Assembly: GCF_024508665.1 (NCBI RefSeq)
Contig: NZ_JANINP010000007.1
Span: forward strand, 868,001-932,000
Length of the DNA stretch: 64,000 nt
Direction: 5' to 3'
DNA from: Sphingomonas sp.
Lineage (GTDB): Bacteria; Pseudomonadota; Alphaproteobacteria; Sphingomonadales; Sphingomonadaceae
Shown here: piece after piece, positions 7,920-16,637 of the stretch
How positions within the stretch are numbered: position 1 is the stretch's first letter
Layout: each line of letters begins with the position of its first letter
Made by a program: the position numbers and the translations under genes
Notes under the pieces: model-generated
What the model saw: only the letters and a program-made list of their open reading frames with translations
Databases searched by the model: none
Told to the model about the DNA's origin: nothing

Positions 7920-8639
7920 ATGGCCACGACAGCTGACACGCAGATGCATCCGCTCGTCCGGGAGCGCCTGTTCTTCTTCGTCATGGCGCTGGTGATCGCG
8001 GCGACGGTCGTCAGCGGCTTTTCGCTTCAGCTGGCGATGGGGCGCTCGAGCTTTGGCGCGCCCTGGTGGGTGCACGTCCACGGCCTGACCTTCATGGGCT
8101 GGATCGGCATCTATCTGGCGCAGAACTTCCTGATCTGGCGCGGGGAATTGACGCTCCACCGCCGGCTCGGGCGCGTCGCCGCTGTCTATGTCGGCTGGAT
8201 GGTGCTGGTCGGGCTCAGCGTGAATACGCTGACGGCGATCAACCACCGCATTCCGCCGTTCTTCGAACCCAATGTCTTCCTGGTGATGGATTGGCTGACC
8301 GTGCTGACCTTTGCCGGACTGACTCTCGCCGGCGTGGCGATGCGCGGACGGACCGATTGGCACCGCCGGCTGATGCTGTGCGGCGCGATCCAGGTGATGA
8401 CGCCGGGCGTCGGGCGCCTGTTGCCGCTGCCGTTGATGGGGACCTGGATCCTGTGGGGCATCTGGGCGGTGATGCTGGTCTATGTCGCGGTCGCGATGAT
8501 CTATGACCTGCGCACCCGCGGCAAGCTGCATCCGGCCTATTTCTGGGGGTTCGGCGCAATCACGATAGTGGTGGCGTTGATGCGCCCGATCGCGTTTAGT
8601 CCGCCGATGCTCAGCTTGACTCATCACCTGATGGGTTGA
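7920..8639 (+). CDS. Uncharacterised polytopic membrane protein
   Basis: A 239-residue protein with about six to seven hydrophobic helices (near residues 19-38, 57-73, 86-105, 122-138, 156-180, 182-198 and 210-225). Conserved-looking histidines occur in VHVHGLTFMGW and LHRRLGR, which could be metal or haem ligands in the membrane, but this is speculation. CCGGGGGGAAATC precedes the ATG. No neighbour suggests a role. Not recognised beyond a general resemblance to hypothetical membrane proteins of sphingomonads. Confidence 0.75.
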   Translation: MATTADTQMHPLVRERLFFFVMALVIAATVVSGFSLQLAMGRSSFGAPWWVHVHGLTFMGWIGIYLAQNFLIWRGELTLHRRLGRVAAVYVGWMVLVGLSVNTLTAINHRIPPFFEPNVFLVMDWLTVLTFAGLTLAGVAMRGRTDWHRRLMLCGAIQVMTPGVGRLLPLPLMGTWILWGIWAVMLVYVAVAMIYDLRTRGKLHPAYFWGFGAITIVVALMRPIAFSPPMLSLTHHLMG

Positions 8640-8690
8640 TCCGCTCCCCGCCCGGGGCCATGTGGGCGCCGACACTTGGCGGAGCGGATC

Positions 8691-9689
8691 ATGGAACAGC
8701 GGACCAACCTCACGGGCCTCGATTTGCGCGCCGAAATCGATCGGCTGCGCAAGGAACGCAACGCCGTCATCCTGGCGCATTATTACCAGAAGCCCGAAAT
8801 TCAGGACATTGCCGACTTCGTCGGCGACAGCCTGGATCTCAGCCGCAAGGCGCAGGCGACCGATGCCGAGGTCATCGCCTTCTGCGGCGTGCGCTTCATG
8901 GCCGAGACGGCGAAGATCCTGTCGCCGGAGAAGGTCGTGGTGCTGCCCGACATGAACGCCGGCTGCAGCCTGGAGGACAGCTGCCCGCCCGAGCAATTCG
9001 CCGCGTTCCGCGCGCAGCATCCCGACGCGATCGCGCTGACCTATATCAATTGCTCGGCGGCGGTGAAGGCATTGAGCGACGTCATCGTCACCAGTTCGTC
9101 GGCGGAAAAGATCCTCAGCCAGATCCCCAAGGACCAGAAGATCATCTTCGGCCCCGACCGCAATCTCGGCGGCTATCTCGCGCGCAAGACCGGGCGCGAC
9201 CTCATCCTGTGGCCGGGCGTGTGTATCGTGCACGAGGCGTTCAGCGAGACCGAATTGCTCAAGCTCAGGGCGCAGCATCCGGGCGCCCCGGTCGCCGCGC
9301 ACCCCGAATGCCCGCCGGTGATCCTCGACCATGCCGATTATGTCGGCTCGACCAGCGGCATCCTGAAATACGCCCAGGAATTCCAGGGCGACACTTTGAT
9401 CGTCGCGACCGAGCCGCACATCATCCATCAGATGGAAAAGGCGCTGCCGGACAAGCATTTCATCGGTGCGCCGGGCGCCGACGGCAACTGCAACTGCAAC
9501 ATCTGCCCGTACATGGCGCTCAACACGATGGAGAAGCTCTACGTCGCGCTGCGCGACCTCGAGCCGCGCATCGAGATGGAGGAAGAGCTGCGCCTCAAGG
9601 CGAAGAAGAGCCTCGACGCGATGCTCGCGATGGCGAGTGGGACGGTGGGGATGGGGGACCTCGGGCCGGCGAAGGTGACGGGGGACTAG
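8691..9689 (+). CDS. nadA: Quinolinate synthase
   Basis: A 332-residue NadA. It condenses iminoaspartate with dihydroxyacetone phosphate to quinolinate in de novo NAD synthesis. Three pseudo-repeat domains are visible, with the conserved cluster cysteines in YINCSAAVKA, AHPECPPVI and NCNICPYM. AHYYQKPEIQD and DMNAGCSLEDSCP are further signatures. The enzyme needs a [4Fe-4S] cluster. ATG 8691 has GGAG six bases upstream and is preferred to the in-frame TTG at 8676. The quinolinate-using partner nadC lies at 13972, separated by unrelated genes; nadB is not in the window. Confidence 0.97.
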   Translation: MEQRTNLTGLDLRAEIDRLRKERNAVILAHYYQKPEIQDIADFVGDSLDLSRKAQATDAEVIAFCGVRFMAETAKILSPEKVVVLPDMNAGCSLEDSCPPEQFAAFRAQHPDAIALTYINCSAAVKALSDVIVTSSSAEKILSQIPKDQKIIFGPDRNLGGYLARKTGRDLILWPGVCIVHEAFSETELLKLRAQHPGAPVAAHPECPPVILDHADYVGSTSGILKYAQEFQGDTLIVATEPHIIHQMEKALPDKHFIGAPGADGNCNCNICPYMALNTMEKLYVALRDLEPRIEMEEELRLKAKKSLDAMLAMASGTVGMGDLGPAKVTGD

Positions 9690-9691
9690 GC

Positions 9692-10180
9692 ATGTGGGCC
9701 GCCGGTTATTCGCAAGAAGAACTGGATCGCGCCCAGGAAGAATTCGGCCTGGTCTTTCCGCCGGATCTGGTCGACCTGCTACGCGATCGTCGCCCCGCGA
9801 ACGGCTATGACTGGCGTGTCGATCGAGAGAAGATCAGGGAAATGCTCGCCTGGCCGCTCAAAGGCATGCTGTTCGACATCGAACAGAATGGCTTTTGGAT
9901 GGACGAATGGGGTGTGATCCCCGAACGCGAAGCCGATCGACGTGAGATCGCGACCGCCGCTGTCCGGGCAGCGCCGAACCTCATTCCGCTTGTCAGCCAC
10001 CGCTATCTTCCCGCTGAGCCCAGCGAGCCCGGCAATCCGGTTTTCTCGATCTACCAAACCGACATCATCTATTACGGCGCTAATCTGGAGCACTATTTTC
10101 AAAACGAATTCGGCAGTTGGTCGTCGCTGGAAGAGACAGCCTATCGCTACATCCGCTTTTGGTCCGATATCGCGGGCTGA
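9692..10180 (+). CDS. SMI1/KNR4 (SUKH)-like protein
   Basis: A 162-residue acidic protein. Its N-terminus (ELDRAQEEFGLVFPPDLVDLLR) and the following WP-G-FDIE-NGFW-EWG pattern are characteristic of SUKH-superfamily proteins. Members act as immunity proteins against polymorphic toxins or as stand-alone regulators. It starts two bases after the nadA stop and may be transcribed with it. No toxin gene is adjacent, so an immunity function is not supported by context. Confidence 0.7.
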   Translation: MWAAGYSQEELDRAQEEFGLVFPPDLVDLLRDRRPANGYDWRVDREKIREMLAWPLKGMLFDIEQNGFWMDEWGVIPEREADRREIATAAVRAAPNLIPLVSHRYLPAEPSEPGNPVFSIYQTDIIYYGANLEHYFQNEFGSWSSLEETAYRYIRFWSDIAG

Positions 10181-10198
10181 CGGATTGACGGCCGCACG

Positions 10199-10954
10199 CT
10201 ACCGAAACAGCCGTCCATCCTCTGCTGCCGCCGCCTCATATCCAAACAGGACCTTGATATCCGGCGCGCCGATGTTTTCGGACACCTCCGGCGTCCCCAG
10301 CGTCCGGAGCAGATACCGGATGATCGCCTTGTGCGCCTTCTTCTTTGCGTTGGCGCGGACGCACGTCCAGGGCGCGGCTTCGCAGTCTGTCATCGCGAGC
10401 ATCGTGTTGCGCGCCCGGGTATAATCGTCCCACTTCTTCTGCGCGACGTCGTCGAGCGGTGAGGTCTTGAGCGCCTTGAGCGGATCGATGCGGCGATCCT
10501 TCAGCCGCGCGGCCTGTTCGTCCTTCGATATGTCGAGCCACAATTTGACCAGCCGGATACCGCTCTCGACCAGCATCCGCTCGAACCCCGGCACGTCGCG
10601 CAGGAACTGCGCCTGCTCCTCGGCGGTCGAGAAGCCGTTGACGACTTCGACGCCGGCCCGATTGTACCAGCTGCGGTTGAAGATCACGAGCTCTCCCGCC
10701 GCCGGCAGATGCGCGACATAGCGTTGGAAGAACCATTGCGTGCGCTCGCGGTCGCTCGGCTTGGGCAGGGCGACCACCCGCGTGTTGCGCACCGACAGGT
10801 GCTCGGTGATCGCCTTGATCGTGCCGTCCTTGCCCGAGGCGTCGCGCCCCTCGAGCACGAGGACCGCGCGCTCGCCGCTCTCGACCATCGCCTGCTGGAG
10901 GCGGACCAGCCCGAGTTGCAATACGTCGCCGACGTCCATCTTGTCCTTGGCCAT
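10199..10954 (-). CDS. ppk2: Polyphosphate kinase 2 family protein
   Basis: A 251-residue single-domain PPK2. The P-loop-like motif LEGRDASGKDGTIKAI lies at residues 34-49 and the Walker B/lid region contains FNRSWYNRAGVEVV. The later DDYTRARNTML and KKKAHKAIIRYLL segments are also family features. The enzyme transfers phosphate between polyphosphate and nucleoside mono- or diphosphates in the cytoplasm. Its exact class (NDP or NMP preference) cannot be assigned by eye. It is divergent from the acyltransferase at 10990, with only about 35 bases between the starts. Confidence 0.94.
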   Translation of the reverse strand: MAKDKMDVGDVLQLGLVRLQQAMVESGERAVLVLEGRDASGKDGTIKAITEHLSVRNTRVVALPKPSDRERTQWFFQRYVAHLPAAGELVIFNRSWYNRAGVEVVNGFSTAEEQAQFLRDVPGFERMLVESGIRLVKLWLDISKDEQAARLKDRRIDPLKALKTSPLDDVAQKKWDDYTRARNTMLAMTDCEAAPWTCVRANAKKKAHKAIIRYLLRTLGTPEVSENIGAPDIKVLFGYEAAAAEDGRLFR

Positions 10955-10989
10955 CGCTGTCCTCCGTCGGCGCGAGCTTGTCGAACCTC

Positions 10990-12126
10990 ATGACTTTGTA
11001 CAAGCTGCGCAGCGGGCATGCGGGGGAAGCGTTCTTGGGAGAGATCACCGGACGTCGCGATGCGGTGCTGATCGCGCCGCTGACGACCACCCGCTTCATC
11101 GCTGCGGCGCTCGTGGTCTTCTACCATTCGGGCGCTACCTGGGTGCTGTCGCATCCGCAGGCGCCGGCGGTGCTCCGCACGCTGCTGCTCAACTTCTATG
11201 TCAGCGTGACCTATTTCTTTACGCTGTCCGGCTTCATCCTGCATTTCACCTATCGCGGCGGCGTGGTCGGCGCCGCGAAATGGAAGAATTATGGTGTCGC
11301 GCGGTTCGCGCGGATCTATCCCGTTTACCTGCTCGCCGTCCTGGCGATGCTGCCATTCGCGCGGTGGCGGGGGCTGAGCGACCTGCCGCAATTCCTGCTG
11401 ATCCATTGGTGGCTGCCCGACCATCTGTGGCATTGGCGCGCCTGGAACTTGCCGACCTGGACTCTATCGATCGAATTCTTCCTTTATCTCTGCTTCCCGT
11501 TCCTATCGCGCCTGATTGCCGGCCTGGAGTCGCGATGGGTGTGGGCGACGATCGCGGCGGCGGGCATATTCGTGCTGGTGAGCGGAAGCGCCGCGATCTT
11601 CGCCAATAGCGAGGGGCGTTATGGCTGGATGCTGTGGACGCCGATCCCGCTATTGCGGCTGCCCGAATTCGTCATCGGCATCTGCGCGGGCGAGTTGCAC
11701 CTGCGGCGTGAGGGGCGGCGGTTCCCGGTCCCGTCCTGGCTGTTGGCGCTCCTGTTGCTGGCCGGACTCTGCATCAGCCGCGCGCAATGGGTGGCGGGGT
11801 TCACGACGCTGACCGCGGCGGCGTTCATGTCGGCGGTCGCGTCCGAACGAAACACGCGGCTCGCGCGCTTCCTCAGCGTTCGGGCGTTCGTCCTTCTGGG
11901 GGGCGCGAGCTACGCTTTCTACCTGTTTCACCAGCCGGCGCACTTCGCGATGCTGCGGCTGGCCGGCGGGTCTAAATTGATCCTGGCCCTGCAATATCCG
12001 GTGCTGCTGGCGTCGGCGCTGCTGATCTTCCTGTTGGTCGAGGAGCCGGCGCGCGAATGGGTCAGGAAGCGGGCCGGCATGAAACGGTCGGTGATCGGTG
12101 AAGCGGTGGCGCTCCCGGCGGGCTGA
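10990..12126 (+). CDS. Acyltransferase family 3 membrane protein (OafA/YrhL-like), paralogue 1
   Basis: A 378-residue membrane protein with about ten helices. The family hallmarks are TTRFIAAALVVFYHSG near the N-terminus (the His is the presumed catalytic residue), the RFARIYPVYLLA motif and WTLSIEFFLYLCFPF. Such proteins O-acylate surface sugars, lipids or peptidoglycan. Start choice is uncertain: ATG 10990 is used, but TTG 10978 and GTG 11062 are possible and no strong ribosome site is seen. A close paralogue lies at 12836 and a more distant one at 23561. Confidence 0.85.
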   Translation: MTLYKLRSGHAGEAFLGEITGRRDAVLIAPLTTTRFIAAALVVFYHSGATWVLSHPQAPAVLRTLLLNFYVSVTYFFTLSGFILHFTYRGGVVGAAKWKNYGVARFARIYPVYLLAVLAMLPFARWRGLSDLPQFLLIHWWLPDHLWHWRAWNLPTWTLSIEFFLYLCFPFLSRLIAGLESRWVWATIAAAGIFVLVSGSAAIFANSEGRYGWMLWTPIPLLRLPEFVIGICAGELHLRREGRRFPVPSWLLALLLLAGLCISRAQWVAGFTTLTAAAFMSAVASERNTRLARFLSVRAFVLLGGASYAFYLFHQPAHFAMLRLAGGSKLILALQYPVLLASALLIFLLVEEPAREWVRKRAGMKRSVIGEAVALPAG

Positions 12127-12139
12127 CGTGGCGCTGCCG

Positions 12140-12655
12140 CTAGAGCTTCCCGGCCATCTCCGCCAGCTTCGCCACCGTGTTCATGTTGCGCCCGGTGCCG
12201 GTCCTCGCGGCGGGGATTTTGAGCTTCGAATCCGCCATGCCGTGATCGGTGTAGCGGATGTAGATTTCGCGCTCGCCGAGCGCCATTTTCTCGCCGTTGA
12301 TATTGGTCGCCTGCGCGATGGCATCCTTGGGCGGCGCCTCGTCCAGGAACGTGGCGACCACGCGGTTGCCCGGCGCATCCGGAAACGGATTGGCGTCGCG
12401 GACCCCCGCCATTTCCTCGGCGGTTCGCACCATCACGCCGACCGCCTTGCCGGCATATTTCTCCATCGCCGCCTCGAGCGCGGCTTTCACCGCTTTCTCG
12501 CTCTTGCTCGAGGTGAAGACGACATTGCCGCTGGCGATATAGGTCTTCACCTTGCCGAACCCGGCGGCTTCGCACATCGCCGTCAATTCGGTCATCGGCA
12601 GCTTGCCGGTCCCCCCGACATTCACCGCACGGAGCAGGGCGATATAGGCGGTCAT
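12140..12655 (-). CDS. DUF1697 family protein
   Basis: A 171-residue protein beginning MTAYIALLRAVNVGGTGKLP, the unmistakable N-terminal motif of DUF1697. It is followed by the TYIASGNVVFTS strand and a C-terminal ARTGTGRNMNTVAKL segment. The fold is a ferredoxin-like double domain and the function is unknown. The gene sits convergent with acyltransferase paralogue 1 and divergent from paralogue 2, so it separates the two duplicated genes. Confidence 0.9.
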   Translation of the reverse strand: MTAYIALLRAVNVGGTGKLPMTELTAMCEAAGFGKVKTYIASGNVVFTSSKSEKAVKAALEAAMEKYAGKAVGVMVRTAEEMAGVRDANPFPDAPGNRVVATFLDEAPPKDAIAQATNINGEKMALGEREIYIRYTDHGMADSKLKIPAARTGTGRNMNTVAKLAEMAGKL

Positions 12656-12835
12656 CTCGGTCTCTCTCCCCCTCTCGATGGTCTCGGCCGCTCCCGCGCC
12701 TCGTCATCGATCTTGCCTGGAATATGGCCGGAGACAAAGGTTTTTGGCCGTGAATTCAAAATCGACCTGCGCCGATTGACCTGGATCGATGCGCACGGCA
12801 CGGGATGACGCTAGTTGGGGCCGGGGGGACCACGA

Positions 12836-13930
12836 GTGAACGATCGGGAAGCGCGTACGGCCGTGTTGCGGCCGCTGGTGGGAATCAGGTTCATCGCCGT
12901 CGCGGCGACGGTATTTCATCATTCGGGATCGAGCTGGCTTTCGGCGCAGCCCTGGGCGCCCAAGATACTCGCCAATTCCGCCTTGCATGCGCAGATGGCG
13001 CTGGGTTTCTTCTTCGTGCTCTCCGGCTTCATCCTGCAGACACTGTATCGCGGGCGGCTGAGCGAGGCGGGGGCGTGGCGGCGCTACGGCGTCTCGCGGG
13101 TCGCGCGAATCTATCCCGTCTATCTGATCGGCGTGCTGCTGATGGCGCCTGCCTATGCCGTGATGGCGTGGAGTGCGCTGCCGCAATTCGCGCTGATCCA
13201 GTGCTGGGCGACGCTCGGCAACACTTGGGGATGGCAGAATTGGAACCCGCCGGCCTGGATGCTGTCGGTCGAGTTCTTCTTCTATCTCTGCTTTCCGCTG
13301 CTGTGCGGCCTGGTCGAACGCGCCCCGCGCTATCTTCTGTTCGCCAGCGTCGCCCTGGTGGCGGTGTTCGCCATTGTCACCGGCAGCGTCGACCCGCCCA
13401 CGGAAGTGCAGCGTTTCGCGTGGATGAACTACCTGCCGCTGCCGGTGTTGCGTCTGCCCGAATTTTTCGCCGGCATGTTGCTGGCCGAGTGGCAGGCGCG
13501 CCGCGGCGTCCGCGCGCTGCCGATCCCGCCCGAGCTTTCATTGCTCGTGTTCGTCCTTGTGCTCGGCCAGGATTCCTTCGGCTTGCAGGCCGCTTGCGCC
13601 GTCATCCTGGCGACCTTGGTCATCCTGGGACTGGTCAACGCGCCGCGAGCGCCGTTCACCCGATTGATGAACACGCGCGGCTTCATGCTGCTGGGGGCGG
13701 CGAGCTATGCCCTCTATATCATCCACGAACCGGTCAATTTCGCCTTGCGCGCGATCGCCGGCGGACGGTCGCTGCTCATGCTGCAATATCCGATCGATCT
13801 CGCGCTCTCGATCGCCATCCTGTTCCTGGTCGAGACTCCGGCGCGGAAATGGATCAACGCGCGCTTCGCCACGATCGGAAGGAGGCGTCCGAACGGCGCG
13901 GTAGCGGCGGTCGCGGAAGCGGCGGCCTGA
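12836..13930 (+). CDS. Acyltransferase family 3 membrane protein, paralogue 2
   Basis: A 364-residue polytopic membrane protein that closely parallels the gene at 10990. VGIRFIAVAATVFHHSGSSW carries the catalytic His region, and RVARIYPVYLIG and LSVEFFFYLCFPLL follow at corresponding spacing. GTG 12836, preceded by GGGGGGACC, is preferred to the TTG at 12815. The two genes align end to end, which indicates a duplication with the DUF1697 gene in between. The acyl acceptor is unknown. Confidence 0.86.
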   Translation: MNDREARTAVLRPLVGIRFIAVAATVFHHSGSSWLSAQPWAPKILANSALHAQMALGFFFVLSGFILQTLYRGRLSEAGAWRRYGVSRVARIYPVYLIGVLLMAPAYAVMAWSALPQFALIQCWATLGNTWGWQNWNPPAWMLSVEFFFYLCFPLLCGLVERAPRYLLFASVALVAVFAIVTGSVDPPTEVQRFAWMNYLPLPVLRLPEFFAGMLLAEWQARRGVRALPIPPELSLLVFVLVLGQDSFGLQAACAVILATLVILGLVNAPRAPFTRLMNTRGFMLLGAASYALYIIHEPVNFALRAIAGGRSLLMLQYPIDLALSIAILFLVETPARKWINARFATIGRRRPNGAVAAVAEAAA

Positions 13931-13971
13931 CGATTATGGGGTCGCGCGCCCGATCGCGGCGCGCTACCAGC

Positions 13972-14823
13972 ATGGTCATGTTCGCCCTGCCCGGTTTCGA
14001 CCTCTCCGCTTTCGTTCGCGCCACGCTCGCCGAGGATCTGGGCGAGGGCGGGGACATTACCTCCGCTGCCGTCATTCCGGCCGAAGCGCGCTTCACCGGC
14101 GTGATGGACAGCCGCGACGCGATCGTCGTCGCAGGCCTGCCGATCGCCGAGGCGTTCTTTCGCGCGCTCGATCCCGACGTGGCGATCGATCGGCTGGTCG
14201 CCGATGGCCAGCGAGTCGCGGCCGGCACCGACCTGATGCGGCTCGAAGGCATGGGCCGCGCGATGCTCACCGCCGAGCGCTCGGCGCTCAATACCATCCA
14301 GCATCTGTCGGGCATCGCGACGATGACGCGCGCTTATGTCGACAAGATCGCCGGCACCGGCGCCATTCTGCTCGACACGCGCAAGACCATTCCCGGGCTC
14401 AGGCTGCTCGAGAAATACGCCACGCGGATGGGCGGCGCGACCAATCATCGCATGGGCCTGTGGGACGCGGCGATGATCAAGGACAATCACGTCGCGGTGG
14501 CCGGATCGGTCGCCGAGGCGGTGCGCCGCGCCGTCGCCGCCGGGATCGAGCGGATCATCGTCGAGGTCGATCGCGTCGACCAGATCGAGCCGGCGCTGGC
14601 GGCGGGCGCGACCCATTTGCTGCTCGACAATATGGACGTGCCGACCCTGCGCGGGGCGGTGACCCTGGTCGGCGGACGCGTGCCGACCGAGGCATCGGGT
14701 GGCGTCCGCCTCGACACGATCCGCGCGATCGCCGAAACCGGCGTGACCTATATCAGCGTCGGCCGGCTGACCCAGTCGGCGCCGGCGGCGGATATCGGCC
14801 TTGATTTCGCGGCGATCGGCTGA
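13972..14823 (+). CDS. nadC: Nicotinate-nucleotide diphosphorylase (carboxylating)
   Basis: A 283-residue quinolinate phosphoribosyltransferase, converting quinolinate and PRPP to nicotinate mononucleotide with CO2 release. Signatures include ATLAEDLGEGGDITS, AERSALNTIQHLSGIAT, DTRKTIPGLRLLEKYA and AMIKDNHVAVAG. The conserved Lys and Arg residues that hold the two substrates are present. The start could equally be the ATG at 13978; an upstream in-frame ATG at 13936 is less likely. It follows acyltransferase paralogue 2 by 41 bases. Its pathway partner nadA is at 8691. Confidence 0.96.
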   Translation: MVMFALPGFDLSAFVRATLAEDLGEGGDITSAAVIPAEARFTGVMDSRDAIVVAGLPIAEAFFRALDPDVAIDRLVADGQRVAAGTDLMRLEGMGRAMLTAERSALNTIQHLSGIATMTRAYVDKIAGTGAILLDTRKTIPGLRLLEKYATRMGGATNHRMGLWDAAMIKDNHVAVAGSVAEAVRRAVAAGIERIIVEVDRVDQIEPALAAGATHLLLDNMDVPTLRGAVTLVGGRVPTEASGGVRLDTIRAIAETGVTYISVGRLTQSAPAADIGLDFAAIG

Positions 14824-14858
14824 CCATTATAAGGATATCAGTGGTTTAGGGGGATTTC

Positions 14859-15269
14859 ATGGTTAGACCGAAGTCGATCCGGCTGTTCGAACTTTTCTAT
14901 CTGGGATCGGTGCTGGTCGAGGCGGTTAACACTGCCATGACCTGGGCGGACACCAATACCAACCCGCAGACGATGCAGGTCAAGCAGATGCTCGGTCCGT
15001 GGTTTCCGACCTTGCTGACCGTCTTCACCTTCACTCTGTGGCTGCTGCTCTGGTATTTCACCGCGCGCGAGCGCAGCAATGTCGCGCGTTGGGCGATCGT
15101 CCTGTTCTATGCGCTCGGGTTGATCGGCTTCGTCTTTTCGCTCGCCGTTGGCGCGGCGCCGGCGGCGGTTCCGCTCGGCCTGGCGGTCGTGTCGCTGGTG
15201 TTGACCACGATCGCGGTCTTCTTCCTGTTCCGCCGCGACGCGGTAGCCTGGTTCGGAGCATCGGCATGA
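14859..15269 (+). CDS. Small four-helix membrane protein
   Basis: A 136-residue protein with four predicted membrane helices (about residues 9-27, 50-67, 78-97 and 102-121). AGGGGGATTTC precedes the ATG. Its stop overlaps the start of the RNase T2 gene (ATGA), so the two are probably expressed together. No family was recognised and no functional residue stands out. Confidence 0.72.
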   Translation: MVRPKSIRLFELFYLGSVLVEAVNTAMTWADTNTNPQTMQVKQMLGPWFPTLLTVFTFTLWLLLWYFTARERSNVARWAIVLFYALGLIGFVFSLAVGAAPAAVPLGLAVVSLVLTTIAVFFLFRRDAVAWFGASA

Positions 15270-15976
15270 AACTGCGTCTGTCGTTCGCGGCGGCAATGCT
15301 CGCCTCGCTGCCGGGCGTGGCCAATGCCCAGGCCCTGGTCTGCACGCCGAGTGCCAATCCGCCGCGGCCCAACCCCGACTTGCCGACCGCCGACCAGCCC
15401 CAGCGCATCCTGCCGATCGGCAGCTATACGCTGGCGATTACCTGGGGACCGCAATTCTGCCGCAACGGCGGGTTCACGCCCTCGGCGCGCTTTCAGTGCG
15501 GCAGCGGCAACCGGTTCGGCTTCACGCTGCACGGCCTGTGGCCCGACGGCGTCGGCAAGGACTGGCCGCAATATTGCACCGCAACCGATCTCGTGCCGCC
15601 GGCCGTGATCAAGGGAATGCTCTGCACGACCCCGTCGGCGCAATTGATCCAGCACGAATGGGCGAAGCACGGCACGTGCATGGGGACCACTCCGGCCGCC
15701 TATTTCGCGCGGTCGAGCGCGATGTACGCCAAGCTGCGTTATCCCGACATGGACGCGCTCTCGCGTCGTCCGCTGACCGCCGGCCAGTTCGCGGCCGCTT
15801 TCGCCGCGTCCAATCCGGGCATTCCCGCCAGCGCGATCCGCGTGACCGCGAAAGCCGGCTGGCTCGACGAATTATGGCTGTGTCTCGACCGGCGCTTCGC
15901 GTACGAGCGCTGCAAGCCCAATACAGGCGGACTTCCCGGCAATGCGCGGCTGAAGATCTGGCGCGGCCGGCGCTAG
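15266..15976 (+). CDS. Ribonuclease T2 family protein, secreted
   Basis: A 236-residue protein with a signal peptide (MKLRLSFAAAMLASLPGVANAQA, cleavage likely after residue 21 or 22). The two catalytic segments are FTLHGLWPDG (86-95, His89) and HEWAKHGTC (130-138, His130 and His135). Several cysteines (residues 26, 65, 78, 104, 120, 138) would form disulfides in the periplasm. T2 enzymes cut single-stranded RNA through a 2',3'-cyclic intermediate. A role in phosphate or nucleotide scavenging is the usual assumption. The ATG overlaps the preceding gene. Confidence 0.94.
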   Translation: MKLRLSFAAAMLASLPGVANAQALVCTPSANPPRPNPDLPTADQPQRILPIGSYTLAITWGPQFCRNGGFTPSARFQCGSGNRFGFTLHGLWPDGVGKDWPQYCTATDLVPPAVIKGMLCTTPSAQLIQHEWAKHGTCMGTTPAAYFARSSAMYAKLRYPDMDALSRRPLTAGQFAAAFAASNPGIPASAIRVTAKAGWLDELWLCLDRRFAYERCKPNTGGLPGNARLKIWRGRR

Positions 15977-16022
15977 CCGAAAACCTTGCATCTAGAGATA
16001 TGGAATCGGCCTGATCCATAAT

Positions 16023-16115
16023 CTCCCTCACCCTTCCGGCGCTTCGCGCCTCCCTCCCTCTCCCGTTGGGAGAGGGAAGGGGCCCGCCGCCGAAGGCGGT
16101 GGGAAGGGTGAGGGT
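16023..16115. repeat. Family B intergenic palindromic element, copy 1
   Basis: CTCCCTCACCCTTCCGGCGC at the left pairs with the inverted GGCGGTGGGAAGGGTGAGGG at the right. A central CCCTCTCCC-x-GGGAGAGGG hairpin lies between, and GCGCTTCGCGC forms another small stem. A near-identical copy lies at 34786-34881. It resembles a REP/BIME unit and carries no gene. Confidence 0.8.
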
Positions 16116-16206
16116 GAAGGGAGCAAGTCGATTTCACCCCGCTCCAACAGTTCGTTGTTTGCGATCAGCCTTCGCCGTCATGCCGGACTTGTTCTGAGAT
16201 CCAACC

Positions 16207-16629
16207 CTAACCCTCGACCACCGCCGTCGACGGGTGATGCTTGTCGAGATGCTTGCGGATGATCTTCAGATTGCGGCTGTTCGAACGGAAGAAGAAGTCG
16301 GGCACCGCGCCTACCCAGGGGATCAACCCCAGCGCGAAGTCGACGCCGACATTACCGAACATCCGCGCCATCTGCGCTTTCGACATGCCCAGGTTGCGCG
16401 CTTCCCACACCATGTAGGACCCCAGCGCCGCGCCGACCAAATCGCCGATGCCGGGGACCAGGTCCAGGATCACGTCCAGTCCCAATTTCTGCTTGGTGCC
16501 GGGGATCGTGAACAATCCCTCCAGCAGATGCTCCAACCCCTCGATGCGCTTGCGCACGGAGGCGGGATCGCGCCCCATCGGGACGATCTGGCTGATGTCG
16601 GGACGCGGGATACGGGTCGTGTTGGCCAT
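16207..16629 (-). CDS. DUF4112 domain protein
   Basis: A 140-residue protein with the DUF4112 pattern: GLEHLLEGLFTIPGTKQKLGLD, then DLVPGIGDLVGAALGSYMVWEA and FGNVGVDFALGLIPWVGAVPDFFFRSN. The two LVPGIGD/LIPWVGAVPD segments are hydrophobic hairpins, so the protein is probably membrane associated. The family function is unknown. The short start (MANTTRIPRPD) was chosen because the longer upstream frame overlaps the neighbouring lipoprotein gene. It lies seven bases downstream of that gene and is likely cotranscribed with it. Confidence 0.87.
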   Translation of the reverse strand: MANTTRIPRPDISQIVPMGRDPASVRKRIEGLEHLLEGLFTIPGTKQKLGLDVILDLVPGIGDLVGAALGSYMVWEARNLGMSKAQMARMFGNVGVDFALGLIPWVGAVPDFFFRSNSRNLKIIRKHLDKHHPSTAVVEG

Positions 16630-16637
16630 GGTCTGAT

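Noticed and set aside
7863..9458. 531-residue minus-strand frame across the membrane protein and nadA
   Set aside because: It spans two well-supported plus-strand genes and their gap; product is low-complexity and has no recognisable motif.
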